Source of the DNA: Trichobilharzia regenti
Lineage: Eukaryota; Platyhelminthes; Trematoda; Strigeidida; Schistosomatidae
Length of the DNA: 64,000 nucleotides
Reading direction: 5' to 3'
Assembly: GCA_944472135.2 (NCBI GenBank)
Contig: CALYDD020000358.1
Span: 1-64,000 of the forward strand
Below the pieces are notes generated by a model, which made no database searches, had not been told where the DNA came from, and saw nothing but the letters and a program-made list of their open reading frames with translations. Below are positions 12,484-25,600 of this stretch, one piece after another. The position numbers and the translations under genes were made by a program. Within the stretch, counting starts at the first letter, position 1. Every line of letters begins with the position of its first letter.

Positions 12484-13617
12484 AAATCATCCACCAGAAC
12501 CACCCAACTTCTGTATGGGCGATAAAGATTCATACGGGAACAATAAAACCATAACTTTCTTATTTACCAATGTACAGCTGATGAAAGCAACTAATTTTAT
12601 ATGGGAAAAAGTTATTTGACTAAACATCCGTGTTAATATTTCTTTATGCTCCATGAAAGAAATTCTTGTAAAATACCCAATGAATGTTCACTTCTCAAAT
12701 AGAAATCTGATCGCCATACTTGCTGATAGCGTGACTACAACACCATCCACAAGAACAATTCTGTCTGAATTTTTGACAGCTGAATATGCGTTGGTGAGTG
12801 TTTGAAAGATGTAACTAGTAAACTGGAATTCTATCTCAGTTATATTGATAATACATCATCGATTATATTGTATAGTTGGAATGGACCAAAGAAAGGACTA
12901 GACACATCGCACTAGTTACTAGTGTCCAATCAAAATATATCATCTTCGTCAAATTTATTGATCTGCATTCTTTATAAAATCGTGATACTGAATGGAAAAT
13001 AAATAACAAATTTCATTCTTAGATGACCTTATGATAAGGAAAGAGAATGATACAATAGAACGGACTAGGTATAAAGATGAGTTTACCCATCTTATGGGAT
13101 TTATACCCACTAAGTATAAACGCACTTCAGTTTCAATGATAGATGAATCATCTTTAAAGACTGTCAATTACAAGTTCCAACTTATTTGAGAACCGTTTAG
13201 TAAGATGGTTATCCAGAAATGTTTTTTTTCGTAAAAATACGAATTCGCTGTCGAGGCAAGCTAACATGTCAACAGCCCACAATAAGTCCTTATTCCCAAA
13301 TCTACAGTTTCTTAAGGATAACATCTGCGAAATAGCAACACAATATCCAAGGAACGCGTTTTAAACAGAATTCACTGCAGCAGAGGTACGCTCTCTCTTC
13401 AAAACTGCTGCAATTTTTCTTCCTAGAAATAAGGATAAATTAAATAATTCCGGTTGGATCACACGTTTCATACTGTCACGCAACTCATGTACAGCTCGTC
13501 ACGGTTACACAAAGCACTATTCATCGCTGAAATCTAACATGGTCCATGCGTAGCTATCTATGGCATCCCTCACAGATACTGAACTATTTTAACATTACCT
13601 ACTTTTTCTCGATTAAT
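12484..13617. other. AT-rich sequence downstream of the MEG-like gene
   Basis: No convincing gene. 12892-12945 shares a motif (GGACTAGACACATC, then TGTCCAATCAAA) with 28343-28402, so it is a repeat fragment. The 70-codon minus ORF at 12955-13167 has no recognisable content. Confidence 0.4.
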
Positions 13618-13663
13618 TTTAATTTTGCTTTATAGGTTCGTTTACTACACATAGTTGAAGGCA

Positions 13664-13689
13664 TCAGAGTTTGTCTGAGGTAGTTAAAC
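13664..13689 (-). CDS. Candidate terminal exon of the MEG-like gene
   Basis: Acceptor CTTTTTTCTGAAAATACAG precedes an exon that in phase 1 reads L-T-T-S-D-K-L and then TGA. An ATTAAA possible poly(A) signal lies at 13618-13623, about 40 bases downstream. Confidence 0.35.
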
Positions 13690-16600
13690 CTGTATTTTCA
13701 GAAAAAAGGTAGCACAGCCAACTGTCTTGCTCAAACCATCATTCCGTTAATGTGATACTCTGATGAGATCCTATCCTCCTAAATTATTTACAAGTTACTG
13801 GTATCTTGACTATCTCGTCATTCTACCAACTTTATCACTACTCTTTTTTCAAAAGTAATTCCTATTGTTTGTCTCTAAGATAGGATGCATCATTTAGACA
13901 TTTTTTTAAATTTCACAATTATTTATACCGTTCAGTTGCCGCATTAATTTTCTAACATCTAAATGCATTACTGTCACTATACTTACATGAATTTCCACCT
14001 AGATGTGTCATTCGAAATAATTAAAAAAATTTGGTGTAATACTTTGAATCGCCTTAATTATGCCATATAGACTTCCCCTACTTAATCATGATAACTATCA
14101 GTGTTTTCAAACTACCACCGTGCTTTTATTGCTAAATCTTCGGAATGATAGAAGAACATGCATATATAAAATTAATAATGAAACACCGAAAATCACAATT
14201 CCCATGTGTACGATTCACCATCAACCGGAAGGTGTAAATTTATCACCAGTGACATCATATCTGAATAACCTGAGATTGAGCATTAGTAGTTATTCACAAA
14301 TGTACGACAAATGACTTACATTGTTTTATGATCCTCATAACTATGTAGATACACATAAGTTATCAAAAATATATTCATTTGTGTAGTATAAGGCAGTTAT
14401 ATTTCAACTGAAATCGTCCTTGTAAACTGCATCTACAGTGACTAAATCATTTGAAAATATGCCATGTATTTCTCCAATAATGATATTGTATTTTTACATT
14501 CCTCTACTCTTTAAATTTGGACAATATAAATTGAAATATTCTACCTTTACTGTGCACTGAGAGTCAGTTCAACTTAAGTCATCACGCTTTCAAGATTTTC
14601 AATATTTTTTGTTACCATATTTATAACAGCAGTCTCAGCCTAATATGCTGAAGGTAACAAAAGTACTTACGTCTTTCAAAATTTTCCGCTTTCGAATTAT
14701 AAAAACATTTATTGGCAGTTAATACTAGTAAATGACAACATGTAAACCGTGCACAACAGAATTTGTTTGATTTCGTAATGAAATTGTAAGAAAACGACTT
14801 ATTAAACAGGATCCTTCGATTCATGTTGTTAAATTGAAACAAAATGAAGTTTAATTCTCATGTCTTCACATAAAATATTCGTGCGTTTGTAAATTTTCAA
14901 CAGGGTTCATCGTTACTTCACTATTTGCAAGAAAGAAAGTCAAATGTAGTTAATGATGATACACTCATTGTACTCGTGGATTATCCAAATGAGACATCAG
15001 TTTACCTCTTGACCTCTCTTAACTTGTAAGATAATCGAATTTTTCAAAGTCACAGTCTTGTATTCAGTTACTTAAATAAAATAAACGGTCATCACATAAC
15101 ACAAATGAATAGTGTTGGCATAAAAGCATATAAAGACATTTGGTTCTATGGACTTACGTACTTACGATCGATAGAAATTGGGTTTAAAATACGGTGAAAA
15201 TAACCATCTGCAGAGAAGACCGATTATATCTCAACACTGATAAACTGGGTTACTTTTCAGCATGAAAATCATTCTAGTTTGTGTGTCTTCACACTTAAAT
15301 AATCACAACAGTTTTATTCTGGACAGTGCTTATATAATGTACAGAATTTTCAGAGGAGTTTACTGCATGATATTTTCTCTTCGTACAATATCCTCAAGTA
15401 AAATATTGACTGACAATATAGCGTGTGACACAATTCCTTTTGAGCTTAAGCACAAACCATCTCATTATGATATTTCTGCTTTGTCGCCTTCAAGAAATCG
15501 CCAACATCTAGTTAAAAGCCAGTTGTAAGAAGTTCAGAAGTATATTTTGTGACTCATGGACTAAACTAAGGAATAGTTATCTCATGCATTGGAACACACA
15601 GTTACCGACAATTCGGCCCTTTCTCAAGTTTAGCAGGTAATTGCGAATCAGAAGCTTGTAAACTTTTTAACACACTCAAGACAAGATACCATTAGAGGTC
15701 ATATCTTAATCGATTAAAAAAAAGTGAATGAGAGAAAATATAAGCAATAGGGAGTTTTTGGTCGCCCAAGTTTTAAGCAGGCCGCCTCACTATAACAGTG
15801 TAGTCATTATGTAGTGCATTTCGTAGGGTAAATACATAAATCCTTTGTTAAGTTGATTAAATTTAGAAAACTTTTAAATCATGCAAAGGGAACATCTATC
15901 TGACTCTAGAAATGACATGCAGCCACCAAAATAAATGAACTGTGGATTCTGCAAAAAATCGAAGAAAAATCAGAATGTAGTGAATAAGTAATGTCAAACG
16001 AAATTCCTCTGAAACGATTTTTAACCAGGAAGTGACCAATCATTCCTCTTTCGGCGAAGTACTTATGAACATTTATTATAACATTTATAGGAATCGCGTA
16101 ATTACGAATTTCGATTCTCATCAAAATTTATCTTCAATAAAATAACCTGGATGATAAGTATTTAAAGCCATCAGGTCTTTGCCAAACAAGAATCAAAGAC
16201 TTTATAAAGTTAAAAGGATTCTAATTGAACATATGTCAGTCTAACTCAACAGATAGATAACGGTTTTGACAGTTTATGTGAATGCAAAAACGTTACTTAC
16301 GAACTTGAGATGTATCTGTATTGTACAAAAGTATATGTAACATTAAAATAAATGCCTGAAATTATCGGCAGTGAAATTCGTTAGAGAAGTGAACAATATA
16401 TTCACATTCACCATTAGTTCTCCTGATAAAAACCTACTAAAGTAATAACTTTGCAGCAATGCGGGATTTGATAAACGCAACCTTGTTAACTAGTTTCCTA
16501 TCCTATCTTACATCAGAAAAGGAGACATGGTTGGCTGTGAGCCCCAAGCACTGACAAACAATCTCCTTTGAAAACATGACAACATGGTTTTGCAAACTGT

Positions 16601-19600
16601 TGTGAGCTCATGATGAAATCCTCCTAGCAATCAAACAAAAATCCCTACGAAACCAATACTTGAAAATTATTCTGATGCTCACTAGCGACTGGTCCTATCT
16701 AGGCAGTGACCTGAGGTTCTAGTGTGATACCGTGAACGGTAAGGCACAGAAGGTTGAAGATGAGGCAGTAAATCATCGAAGAAGACATTGCGAAATGGTA
16801 ATGCTTTGTCGCGAATTGCAGAAGTTAGAATTCAAGGACCATTAGATCGAGTCCCGGTGGTTCAATGTTCTACCGGCTCGCCTTGTAACCAGAAGGTCCT
16901 GAGATCGAATCCCTGTGGGCTCATACTGCTGAAGAGTCCCAAACTAGGATGAAACAGCAGTCGAACACTCCCAGGTTTTCCAGTGGTTCTCTAACTGATG
17001 TCAGCTCATGATGAAATCTTCCATGCAATATAATTTTGGCTGAACAAGGAGAAAAGTTACAATTATACAATGCTACACAACCACTAACAACACATATCAA
17101 GAGAATAACAGAAACTCTAACAGGTAACTGTGAACAATAAAACAGACAGATGTATATATTGAATTTCTGCTGGTGTTATCAACGCAAGCAAAACCATGAT
17201 CAAACAACACTGGGAGAGAACTCATCATGATCAGAGATGATATCAGCGAAATGACTGAAAACAGAAGACTCTTTGTAAATTTCTGCACTACTGAAATTTC
17301 GTGATTGAAGGTAGTGTGGAAACTAAGGATACTGGCGACAAGATTGAGGATTTAAGAGGGTGTACATTCATATCACCTTTTAAAACTTCAAATTATTTCA
17401 CCATATATCATGCATGATTAGTTAATTATTTACTCATGTGTAACATTGCATTTAGTCAACCCTTATTTGTTTGTCTAAGTGTCTTATTGAAATTAATGAC
17501 ATCATCTGCTAACACTTTATTTTCACATTTCATTTTTCTGTGTGTGAAAAGATTTCTCAAGCACAGGCATATTTAAAACAATTATCTCAAAAATACATAT
17601 GAAGAATTGCTTAGCCTTCATTATGACTTAATAAAATAAACGTGTTTTGTAGGCCATAGCTTCTTCGGTACAATTGTCTGTCTGTCTCTCTGTCTGTTTT
17701 CGACATAGAACTTTCCACAAATGTGCGGCAGTTCAAGTCGCCACACTCCATGTAGCACACAAAGCAAGAGAACAATTGTAGAATGCCTAAAACTTTGTTT
17801 AGAACCCACTTACTCTCGCTTAAAGACAAAATATACTCTCAATATCTTTGTCTGTGGCAGGTCTTCGTATGAAAAGTGTAGAAGGAAACGTACTGACAAG
17901 ACTTATGTCATCCTAGAATATATATACATATGTATTATGTATAACATTATATATAATATTATATATATATATATATTATATATGTTTTAATACATTCATA
18001 AGTTTATAGTACAAATATGTGAATGACACATTTTTTATTTATTAAGAAAGCTGAAAACGGAAACTTTCTACAACACATGAACTCATTCTCAAAATATATA
18101 TAGGTTACTAATGAAGTTGTGCGTCAGTGGCACAGCGGTTAGTATACTCGCCAACCATGCGATGGTCCGTGGTTCGATCACCGGCTGACGCACTCCTTTA
18201 CCTCACTTAGCCAGTAATAACACTGGTAAAGAGGGAAGGTTGGACATAAGACTAGCAACCCGATCCTGTAAAAATAAAAACTGCTACAGAAACTTCACGC
18301 ATCCAGCTTTGAGCCATGTTCCACTGGGAACGTAAGGGAAATAAATAAATAACTAATGAAGTCAAACTGAGCGAGAGAACACTTAACTCTCTGGACTGTC
18401 TTGTTAAAGCAAACTCACGACAAACTAAAGTTCACATTTTTGGGAGACGGGTACTTTCAAACAAATATTTTTATTTCCAATTGGATTATTCAATAAGAGA
18501 GCTTTGCTAGATGTAACAGTAATGTTTCCTAAAATGACACGAGCCATCTGTGTTCATAAGATAGTGTTCAGAATATGAGGCTTGCAATATAGGGAAAACC
18601 AGTACACAAGTGAATGTTACAGTGAATGCACACGTACTGTGCACGAAACGCCCTCATAAAAATGCAGTAGAACTAAAATCTCGAAATGAAATCAGCCATA
18701 ACAACCCATGCTATAGACAATGGACTTCAAGTTGATTTCGAAAACATCGAAATTCAAGGAAGAAGCTTTCATTCACATAGGGAAAGACTAGTCTCTGAAG
18801 CTTTGCATATTTTAACCACATCGAATGAAACAAATTAGGAGAGAAGGGATAGACTTTTCATCCGTATGGCAACACAAAACAGCAGAGACAAAATGCAAAA
18901 GCGTTCAAACGTTGATTCGCAGGAATTTGGCCGGTTACAGGATTTGCATCATGGGCTAACATATGTTAAAGATACGTTGGAAAACCAGTGGCCAACGAAA
19001 AGCTCTTTCGTCGTAGTTTGGACCACTTCAGTAGTACGCACTGAAAAAGGTTCTAATGTTAGAATTTCCTTTTACAAGACGAGTCACTCGTACACTATCC
19101 AGTGGACAGTGAGCTCTGTCTCCAACCAATCCACAGTATACCGCATTTGTTAGTTAATGCCATCGGCTGCTAAGTGTCATGACACACGTTCTCTTGTACT
19201 ACACTAGTCAAGACTTCCCATATGTGGCGGTCTGACATTAGGCATAACAAATACATGACGAATGTTCACAGTTTTTTGTTAGTACATATGTCTATCAACA
19301 CGTGAGCTTAAATGTATGTAATGTTTTGACTATATATTTTGATGGTAAATAAACTTCGAATGATTTTGCTTTAGCAGCTATGGCCTACACAGTGAAACGT
19401 TCCGAGAAGCTTTGTTTTGACTTTTCTTAGACACACTGAGACTATTTCAAATAATTTGTATTGATTCACTCTGACTCAGTGCTCAAATCATTCCAGGGAA
19501 TTCTTAACATTCACGGTATGGACACATATTTAGTCTTCGATTTCATTTCTTCATTTTAGTGCAGAAACTAAACTTTAAGTTCAGTCGGAAGTAGACATGC

Positions 19601-22600
19601 TAATATGGTGCACAAACTAAAGTAATAACGAAATGAATACAAAGAAAAATAGATGGCTTCATCTAAAACAGCGCTGAAACCAAACCATTCAATAGATATC
19701 TCTTCAGTGAATGTTAAACTTTAAAGGTAAAATAATTTATTTTCATAATATGTGAACGATGAACATTTTCATAGGAGAATCAAACACAAATGAGAAAGGA
19801 CAGCAGCTGTACTTACAAATATAGTCTAGAAAGGTGTTGAAAAATAAGGAAATCAAATTCATAGATAAACTTCTGTAAAGTAGACCCTGAGGAAGGATGA
19901 TAAATTGTATTTCACTTAAATGAAATTAATTTATTCCACCGAAAATGAAATACTTCAGATAACTGTATGATAACTTGAAAATTTAGAGACGTAAGAACCT
20001 CAATCTCAAAATCAACTTCATTGAGAATTTCTCGGTCCGCAATTAGATACCTTTATTTTATTACCACTAAAATATTCTCGAGACTATGGTGCACCATGCA
20101 AAACAATCTCGGATCAAATGTGAATAAGGAATGATATTTTGATGAAATTTATCAGTCAAGAGGCAAAATATCCGCGAAACTAAGGCATTCAACAGTTGTT
20201 GCTAAATCAGCGTAAGTGCATAAGGCTAAGATAACGAAAAATCATTAACTGTCAGTTGTGTTTATCTTGAGTGAATTTCGAATAACCAGGCAAAATATAA
20301 CGATCTTCATTTCTTTTGTAAAAAGCAAATTCTACTTTGATCTAGCTGCTTATTGTTCATTAGAAGATTGAAGGAATACGACCAGAAGTGGTATTGTGAA
20401 TTAAAATGGCGTTGTGATACAATTGGTGGATGGTGACTAGCAATGGAATCCAGGATGCACATTTCGTCCTATTTGGGACTCGTCAGCTGGATGTACCTGC
20501 ATTTCTCAGTGAGTAATGATGTTCCCACCGAGGCTCGAACCCAGTACCCACAGTTTCGAACGCCAAAGCGTTATCCACTAGACCACTTGGGACACGAGAG
20601 CCACCTCTTGTGCAACGGGTCATATAATTTATTGAATTGGATTTTTTGATTTTCCCGTCGATTGATTGGACCGAAGTGCTCGGTCTCAATGACGTTGTTT
20701 CACAAACTTTGAAGCTGCACATTTTAACCTGTAACCGTCTGAACCCGTAAAATGTTTGAAACCGCTTGGGGGCGTATACAACACAGGATGTGATTGTAAC
20801 TCAGATGCAGTGAGCACGTAAGGAATTGGGAAGAACGGAACAACAAAACAGGTGGGACTTAAATCTTCTTTGTTACTTGTACGGCTTTCTTTATCTATTG
20901 AATGACTACTGCCCTTCCGTGTGTTTCAATAGGTTTTTCCTGCTTCACTTGCCCCTGCCGTACTTTTGAAAATAAAGGTTGATAAACAGCGATAATCTTC
21001 TGCAATAAAAAGAGTCGTCGGTCGATTATCTGAATAATTATTTTCATTGAAATTTTCGCTCTGTAACTGTATTTTTTGTTACTGTAAACATTTGTGCTGT
21101 CAGTGTCTTGTCATGATGGTTTTTGTGTCAGTTAAACAAAAAATAATCACCAAGTCACCGGCTTTTCTTCTGATATATTCGGGTTGATTAAAGTTCATAG
21201 TATTCTGAGTTGCGTCTTTTGATCTTCTTGTGGTGGCATAAGCTTGAGGATTGATGGGTTGGCAGTTATTGAAAATGGCGCATTTACATAAATATTTAAA
21301 ATATATGAACAAGACGCGTTCGGATTTACAACATACGAACAAAGGTTTCTGTGAGAATCGCATGCAAATGAAAAAGGAAAACAGTTGTGCTTACAGTCCA
21401 TGCCTTTAAAGAACAAATATGTAAAATGATTAGATACATAAACTTTTATAAAGTGAATTATTAGGAAGAATTATAAAATTATTTCACTCAAATGAGCCTA
21501 ATTAATTCCACCGAAAATGTAAATTCTCCAAATAATTGTAAATTAACATGGAAGTCTAGAAAGGTAGGGACTTCCAGATAGCTTAAAGTATTGACGACGT
21601 CATAATCACAATCAGCAGTTTAAACGTCAATTATCGGATTTGTATTGAAAATTTGCAATGCAACTCTTGCTGCACTCACCGTTTTTCTTAACTGTCAAAA
21701 TGCAAATATATTCCAAAGAACCGTGCGTGAAATAATTACGTTTGTTTTATAAAATATAAGCAACAATGATGACAAAATATGTTATCCTGATGCAATCCTC
21801 CAGTGAGGATGTAAGTGAAAGACACTGGGTGAAAATTTCTCCTGCTTCCTTCGTCCATGATAACTTGCGTTCTTCGTAGTATAGTGCAACAATATTTCTA
21901 TTCAAGACTTTTCCTTAAGTTGCCTTAAACAAATTATTAGCCATGCAGAAATATGTATCCGGTCACAAAAATGTGACTTGATGTTCAACGGTTTCTTCCC
22001 ACTAGCGAAGTGTTTTAGTCTCTAATGACAGAATGATGCGTGTATTTTCAGTAGGTCCATTATTTGCCCCTCACGACTCCATTGTTTTATTTTGGTTCCA
22101 ATAATTTACGAATCTGTCCAACTTTTGATGTAATGAAGTGCACCCCATATTCCTATTTTCGTTGGATAAGGACTATGTTTGAAGGCAAACACCAGACATG
22201 ATTTGGCGGGAATGATTATGTGATAACGCAATAATTTTAAGAAATTCAATTCAAAACAATGTATTGATTCTGTCAGGATAATGACTGCTTTACGAAATTT
22301 GGTGCTCTGTGACATACATTTCACAGCGCTTACAAACATTTAAATTATTTAAATAAAGCAATAAGAAGACGTAATTTGTCTGAATCGTGTAATGTATTTG
22401 CGCAACACATTTCGAACAATCTGATCATTCACGGACTTGTCATAGGAATATATATGAAATTAATAAAGAGGTAAGAGGTGAGAAAAATAGACTTAGGTCA
22501 AGTTAAAAGGACATATTCAAGGTCAAAATAACAATGAAGACCACTAAACCAAATAGCAGAGGTAATAGTACATCTGCTATGGTATCAAAACAAAATTTAC

Positions 22601-25600
22601 CAAGGAAGATTTAATGTGATAACGAATTGTTTTTGGACGCATAAAGGTGGCTTGAACTTTCTAATTGCTAGGGCTTCTACAAACTTTAGGATACGCCCCA
22701 AACACGTTTTATAGATAGGTTTAAAAGATCTGTTAACATCAATTTCATGACCAGTCTCTATAATATGTTTCGCAATGGAAGAGCTAGGTCTCATGTTCTC
22801 ACCGTTAATAGGTTCTGATGATTCCATTTGTTTCTAGAGCCATTTTTGAATCTGCTCTGAAGCCCTTACTTGCAGAGATCGATGAGTCCTCCCTATGTAT
22901 GTGTGTCACACGTACATTCAAATTGGTAAATACAGTGGGATGTGACGTCATTTTTCGCATGTTCGAAGGGCTTAGATAGATATAACGGCTTTACATTCTC
23001 TAATATTATGATATTTTTTATTTTTATTTTTTTATTTTTGATTACAGCTTGACCCCCACACCTTACTTTTGGTAGAAGTATGGAGTTTTCAGCGTGGATA
23101 TCGGTAGCCCAAATCTCGCAGGCCGACCATAGATATCAAGTGTGCGTCGGTGAGGGCTCGAACCCCGGACCATGTGCATGGTCAGCGAGAGTCCTAACCA
23201 CTGTGCCACCGACGCACATAACGGTGAGAACAGGAGACCTAGCTCTTCCATTGCGAAACATATTATAGAGACTGGTCATGAAATTGATGTTAACAGATCT
23301 TTTAAACCTATCTATAAAACGTGTTTGGGGCGTATCCTAAAGTTTGTAGAAGCCCTAGCAATTAGAAAGTTCAAGCCACCTTTATGCGTCCAAAAACAAT
23401 TCGTTATCACATTAAATCTTCCTTGGTAAATTTTGTTTTGATACCATAGCAGATGTACTATTACCTCTGCTATTTGGTTTAGTGGTCTTCATTGTTATTT
23501 TGACCTTGAATATGTCCTTTTAACTTGACCTAAGTCTATTTTTCTCACCTCTTACCTCTTTATTAATTTCATATATATTCCTATGACAAGTCCGTGAATG
23601 ATCAGATTGTTCGAAATGTGTTGCGCAAATACATTACACGATTCAGACAAATTACGTCTTCTTATTGCTTTATCTAAATACATAAAGGGAACTAATGGTT
23701 TTAAATTTAAATTATTGCTGTCGAGATGAGTGTATAAATTCGAGCTTACTGACTCAGTTCATCAAGACTATTAGCTGATTGCAATTCATACTTCATTAAG
23801 GTTCTACAGAAAGTATGGTTCACATTAGGAATAGAGATGAAGAGGTATTTCAGGTGAATGACTCTGAAGTGACAGGTTTATAAGTGGTTAAACAACAATG
23901 TTGTCCAATTAATTAGTAATCGTAGGCAACTTTTCAAGCTGAGTGATACGTATCTGTTGAATTCTGAAGCAGGCTAATCTTAGATCAGGAAATGTGTTTA
24001 TAAATACATATATGTATATTTATATAATACGGTAGAAAATAAGCTATTGCTGCGGAAAATGTAATCGAATAACAGTCCTGAGTGTATTTTTAGATTCACA
24101 TTCATCATTTACACACAAAGTGTTTCATGAAACACCGAACAATACACAACTATTTTCAAGGAAGAAAATATATTCACTATACGATAATTCAACTAAATCT
24201 CATATTCATGAGGAAAAATTTAAACTATCAGAGTATAATGCAGAAGAAGGCAAATTCTGCACATCAAACGTTTGTGAGAATTATATGTGAAAATATTGTT
24301 ATGTGATAAATGGACTCACATGCTAATTGTAACAGATGAAATGTATTTTAAAATAATCACTTTGATATTGGTTTTGTCTAATAAACTGAAACGATATTAT
24401 GGACTGTTATTTATGTTTACGACCGTAGTTGTGACAATGACAATTGTTATATCCATTAGAGAAGATATGCGTCAATAACTAGTAGATGCATGCCAGATGT
24501 GGATATGTCGTCAATTATACTGTCATTCATTCGGTGATACACAAGGATACACACAATGATGATTTATACGACTGCTACAATTTTTCAGACCATTATTTTT
24601 AAAAGACTGTCGAGAAAACTGTTTCATTTAAGATATCCACCACAGCATGCTTAAAATGTTTGACAAAATGTTAAAATCAAAACCATCTTCTATTAGGAAA
24701 AAGTTAGGCTTCGAATTCGTTTGCCATTACACGATTTTCTGGGAAAAACAAATCCTGCTCATCTTGGATGTCTCTGGAAAACACTGATAACCCAAATGTT
24801 TCGCTAAAAGTCTACGGGTACAGAAATGACTTTTAGGATGCGCAGTTTCTCAGTTACTTCCTGATGTAGATGACAGAAACGTTTAAACAAATACCAAGAA
24901 GAGCAGTTCAACTTGGACAAAGTAACACTAACGTCGTTCAACATGCGAAATCCACCTGTAAGCATCGTTGCCCGTCAAGAATGCCCACCTTCAACATTTT
25001 CATTTTCATTAGTCCATGTAGCGATGGATGTTACGCTAATAGTCATCCACAACACAAAGATTTGCTTGTCACGAAGGAACTGTATACTGATAACGAATTC
25101 TTGCAAACACATTGATAGGAAGGGACAATATGTTAAATATGTTACTAGATCCTGTCAGATGGGATTGAATATTGTGTGTCTTGCGCCCACTCTGAATTTA
25201 AGGATGGAGTGGTTGATTGTGTTGACAATTTCACCTATCTGGAAGGTAGCCTCAGACCTATTGGATTGAAATCACAGCTATCATACAAAATTCTCTTTTG
25301 GAATTTTGTAAACTGACCTCATCCCTGTAGTATGCACTTCACCCTGTACTTCGTTACGACTGGACACTTGGTGTCGGAAAGTAGTTGGTCACAAACTGGA
25401 TTCTTGTGACTCTGTCTCTTACACTCGCACATTAGGTTGTATAGTATGGTCAGACGTAGTGGTGGGTTGTAATGGAAGTTCTACAAATTAGAATGATTGG
25501 CATTTTTGTTACACATGCCATGCTATTGCTTCCCTTGTTAGCCGACGTATGGCAGTGTTACACATACTTTGCAGGTGACCTGTCTTAAAAATGGCGACAA

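Larger units (their letters stand above)
20395..20600 (-). mobile_element. Sm-alpha-like retroposon with tRNA head and consensus hammerhead, unit A
   Basis: A minus-strand element: tRNA-like head (20521-20593), 28-bp linker, hammerhead (20448-20492), then a tail to about 20395. This order is that of the schistosome Sm-alpha family. Ends are approximate because no clear target-site duplication is seen. The ORFs at 20443-20649 and 20483-20722 are frames through it. Unit B copy 43982-44187. Confidence 0.8.

Noticed and set aside
12955..13167. 70-codon ORF as last exon of the MEG-like gene
   Set aside because: No acceptor in the right phase; the exon at 13664-13689 fits phase and acceptor better.
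17810..17830. 5-nt micro-exon CGAGA with GTAAGT donor
   Set aside because: It breaks the phase; the splice-like pair is probably chance.
18866..19153. 95-codon plus-strand protein, also at 42453-42740
   Set aside because: Its second half is a decayed tRNA-hammerhead retroposon in antisense.
22597..22827. Independent small gene, with its mirror at 23172-23429
   Set aside because: Both are the C-terminal endonuclease part of a Penelope-like element in two orientations.
24300..24860. 3-nt exons CAT (24307) and GAA (24853)
   Set aside because: AG-NNN-GTRA matches are expected several times by chance in introns of this length.
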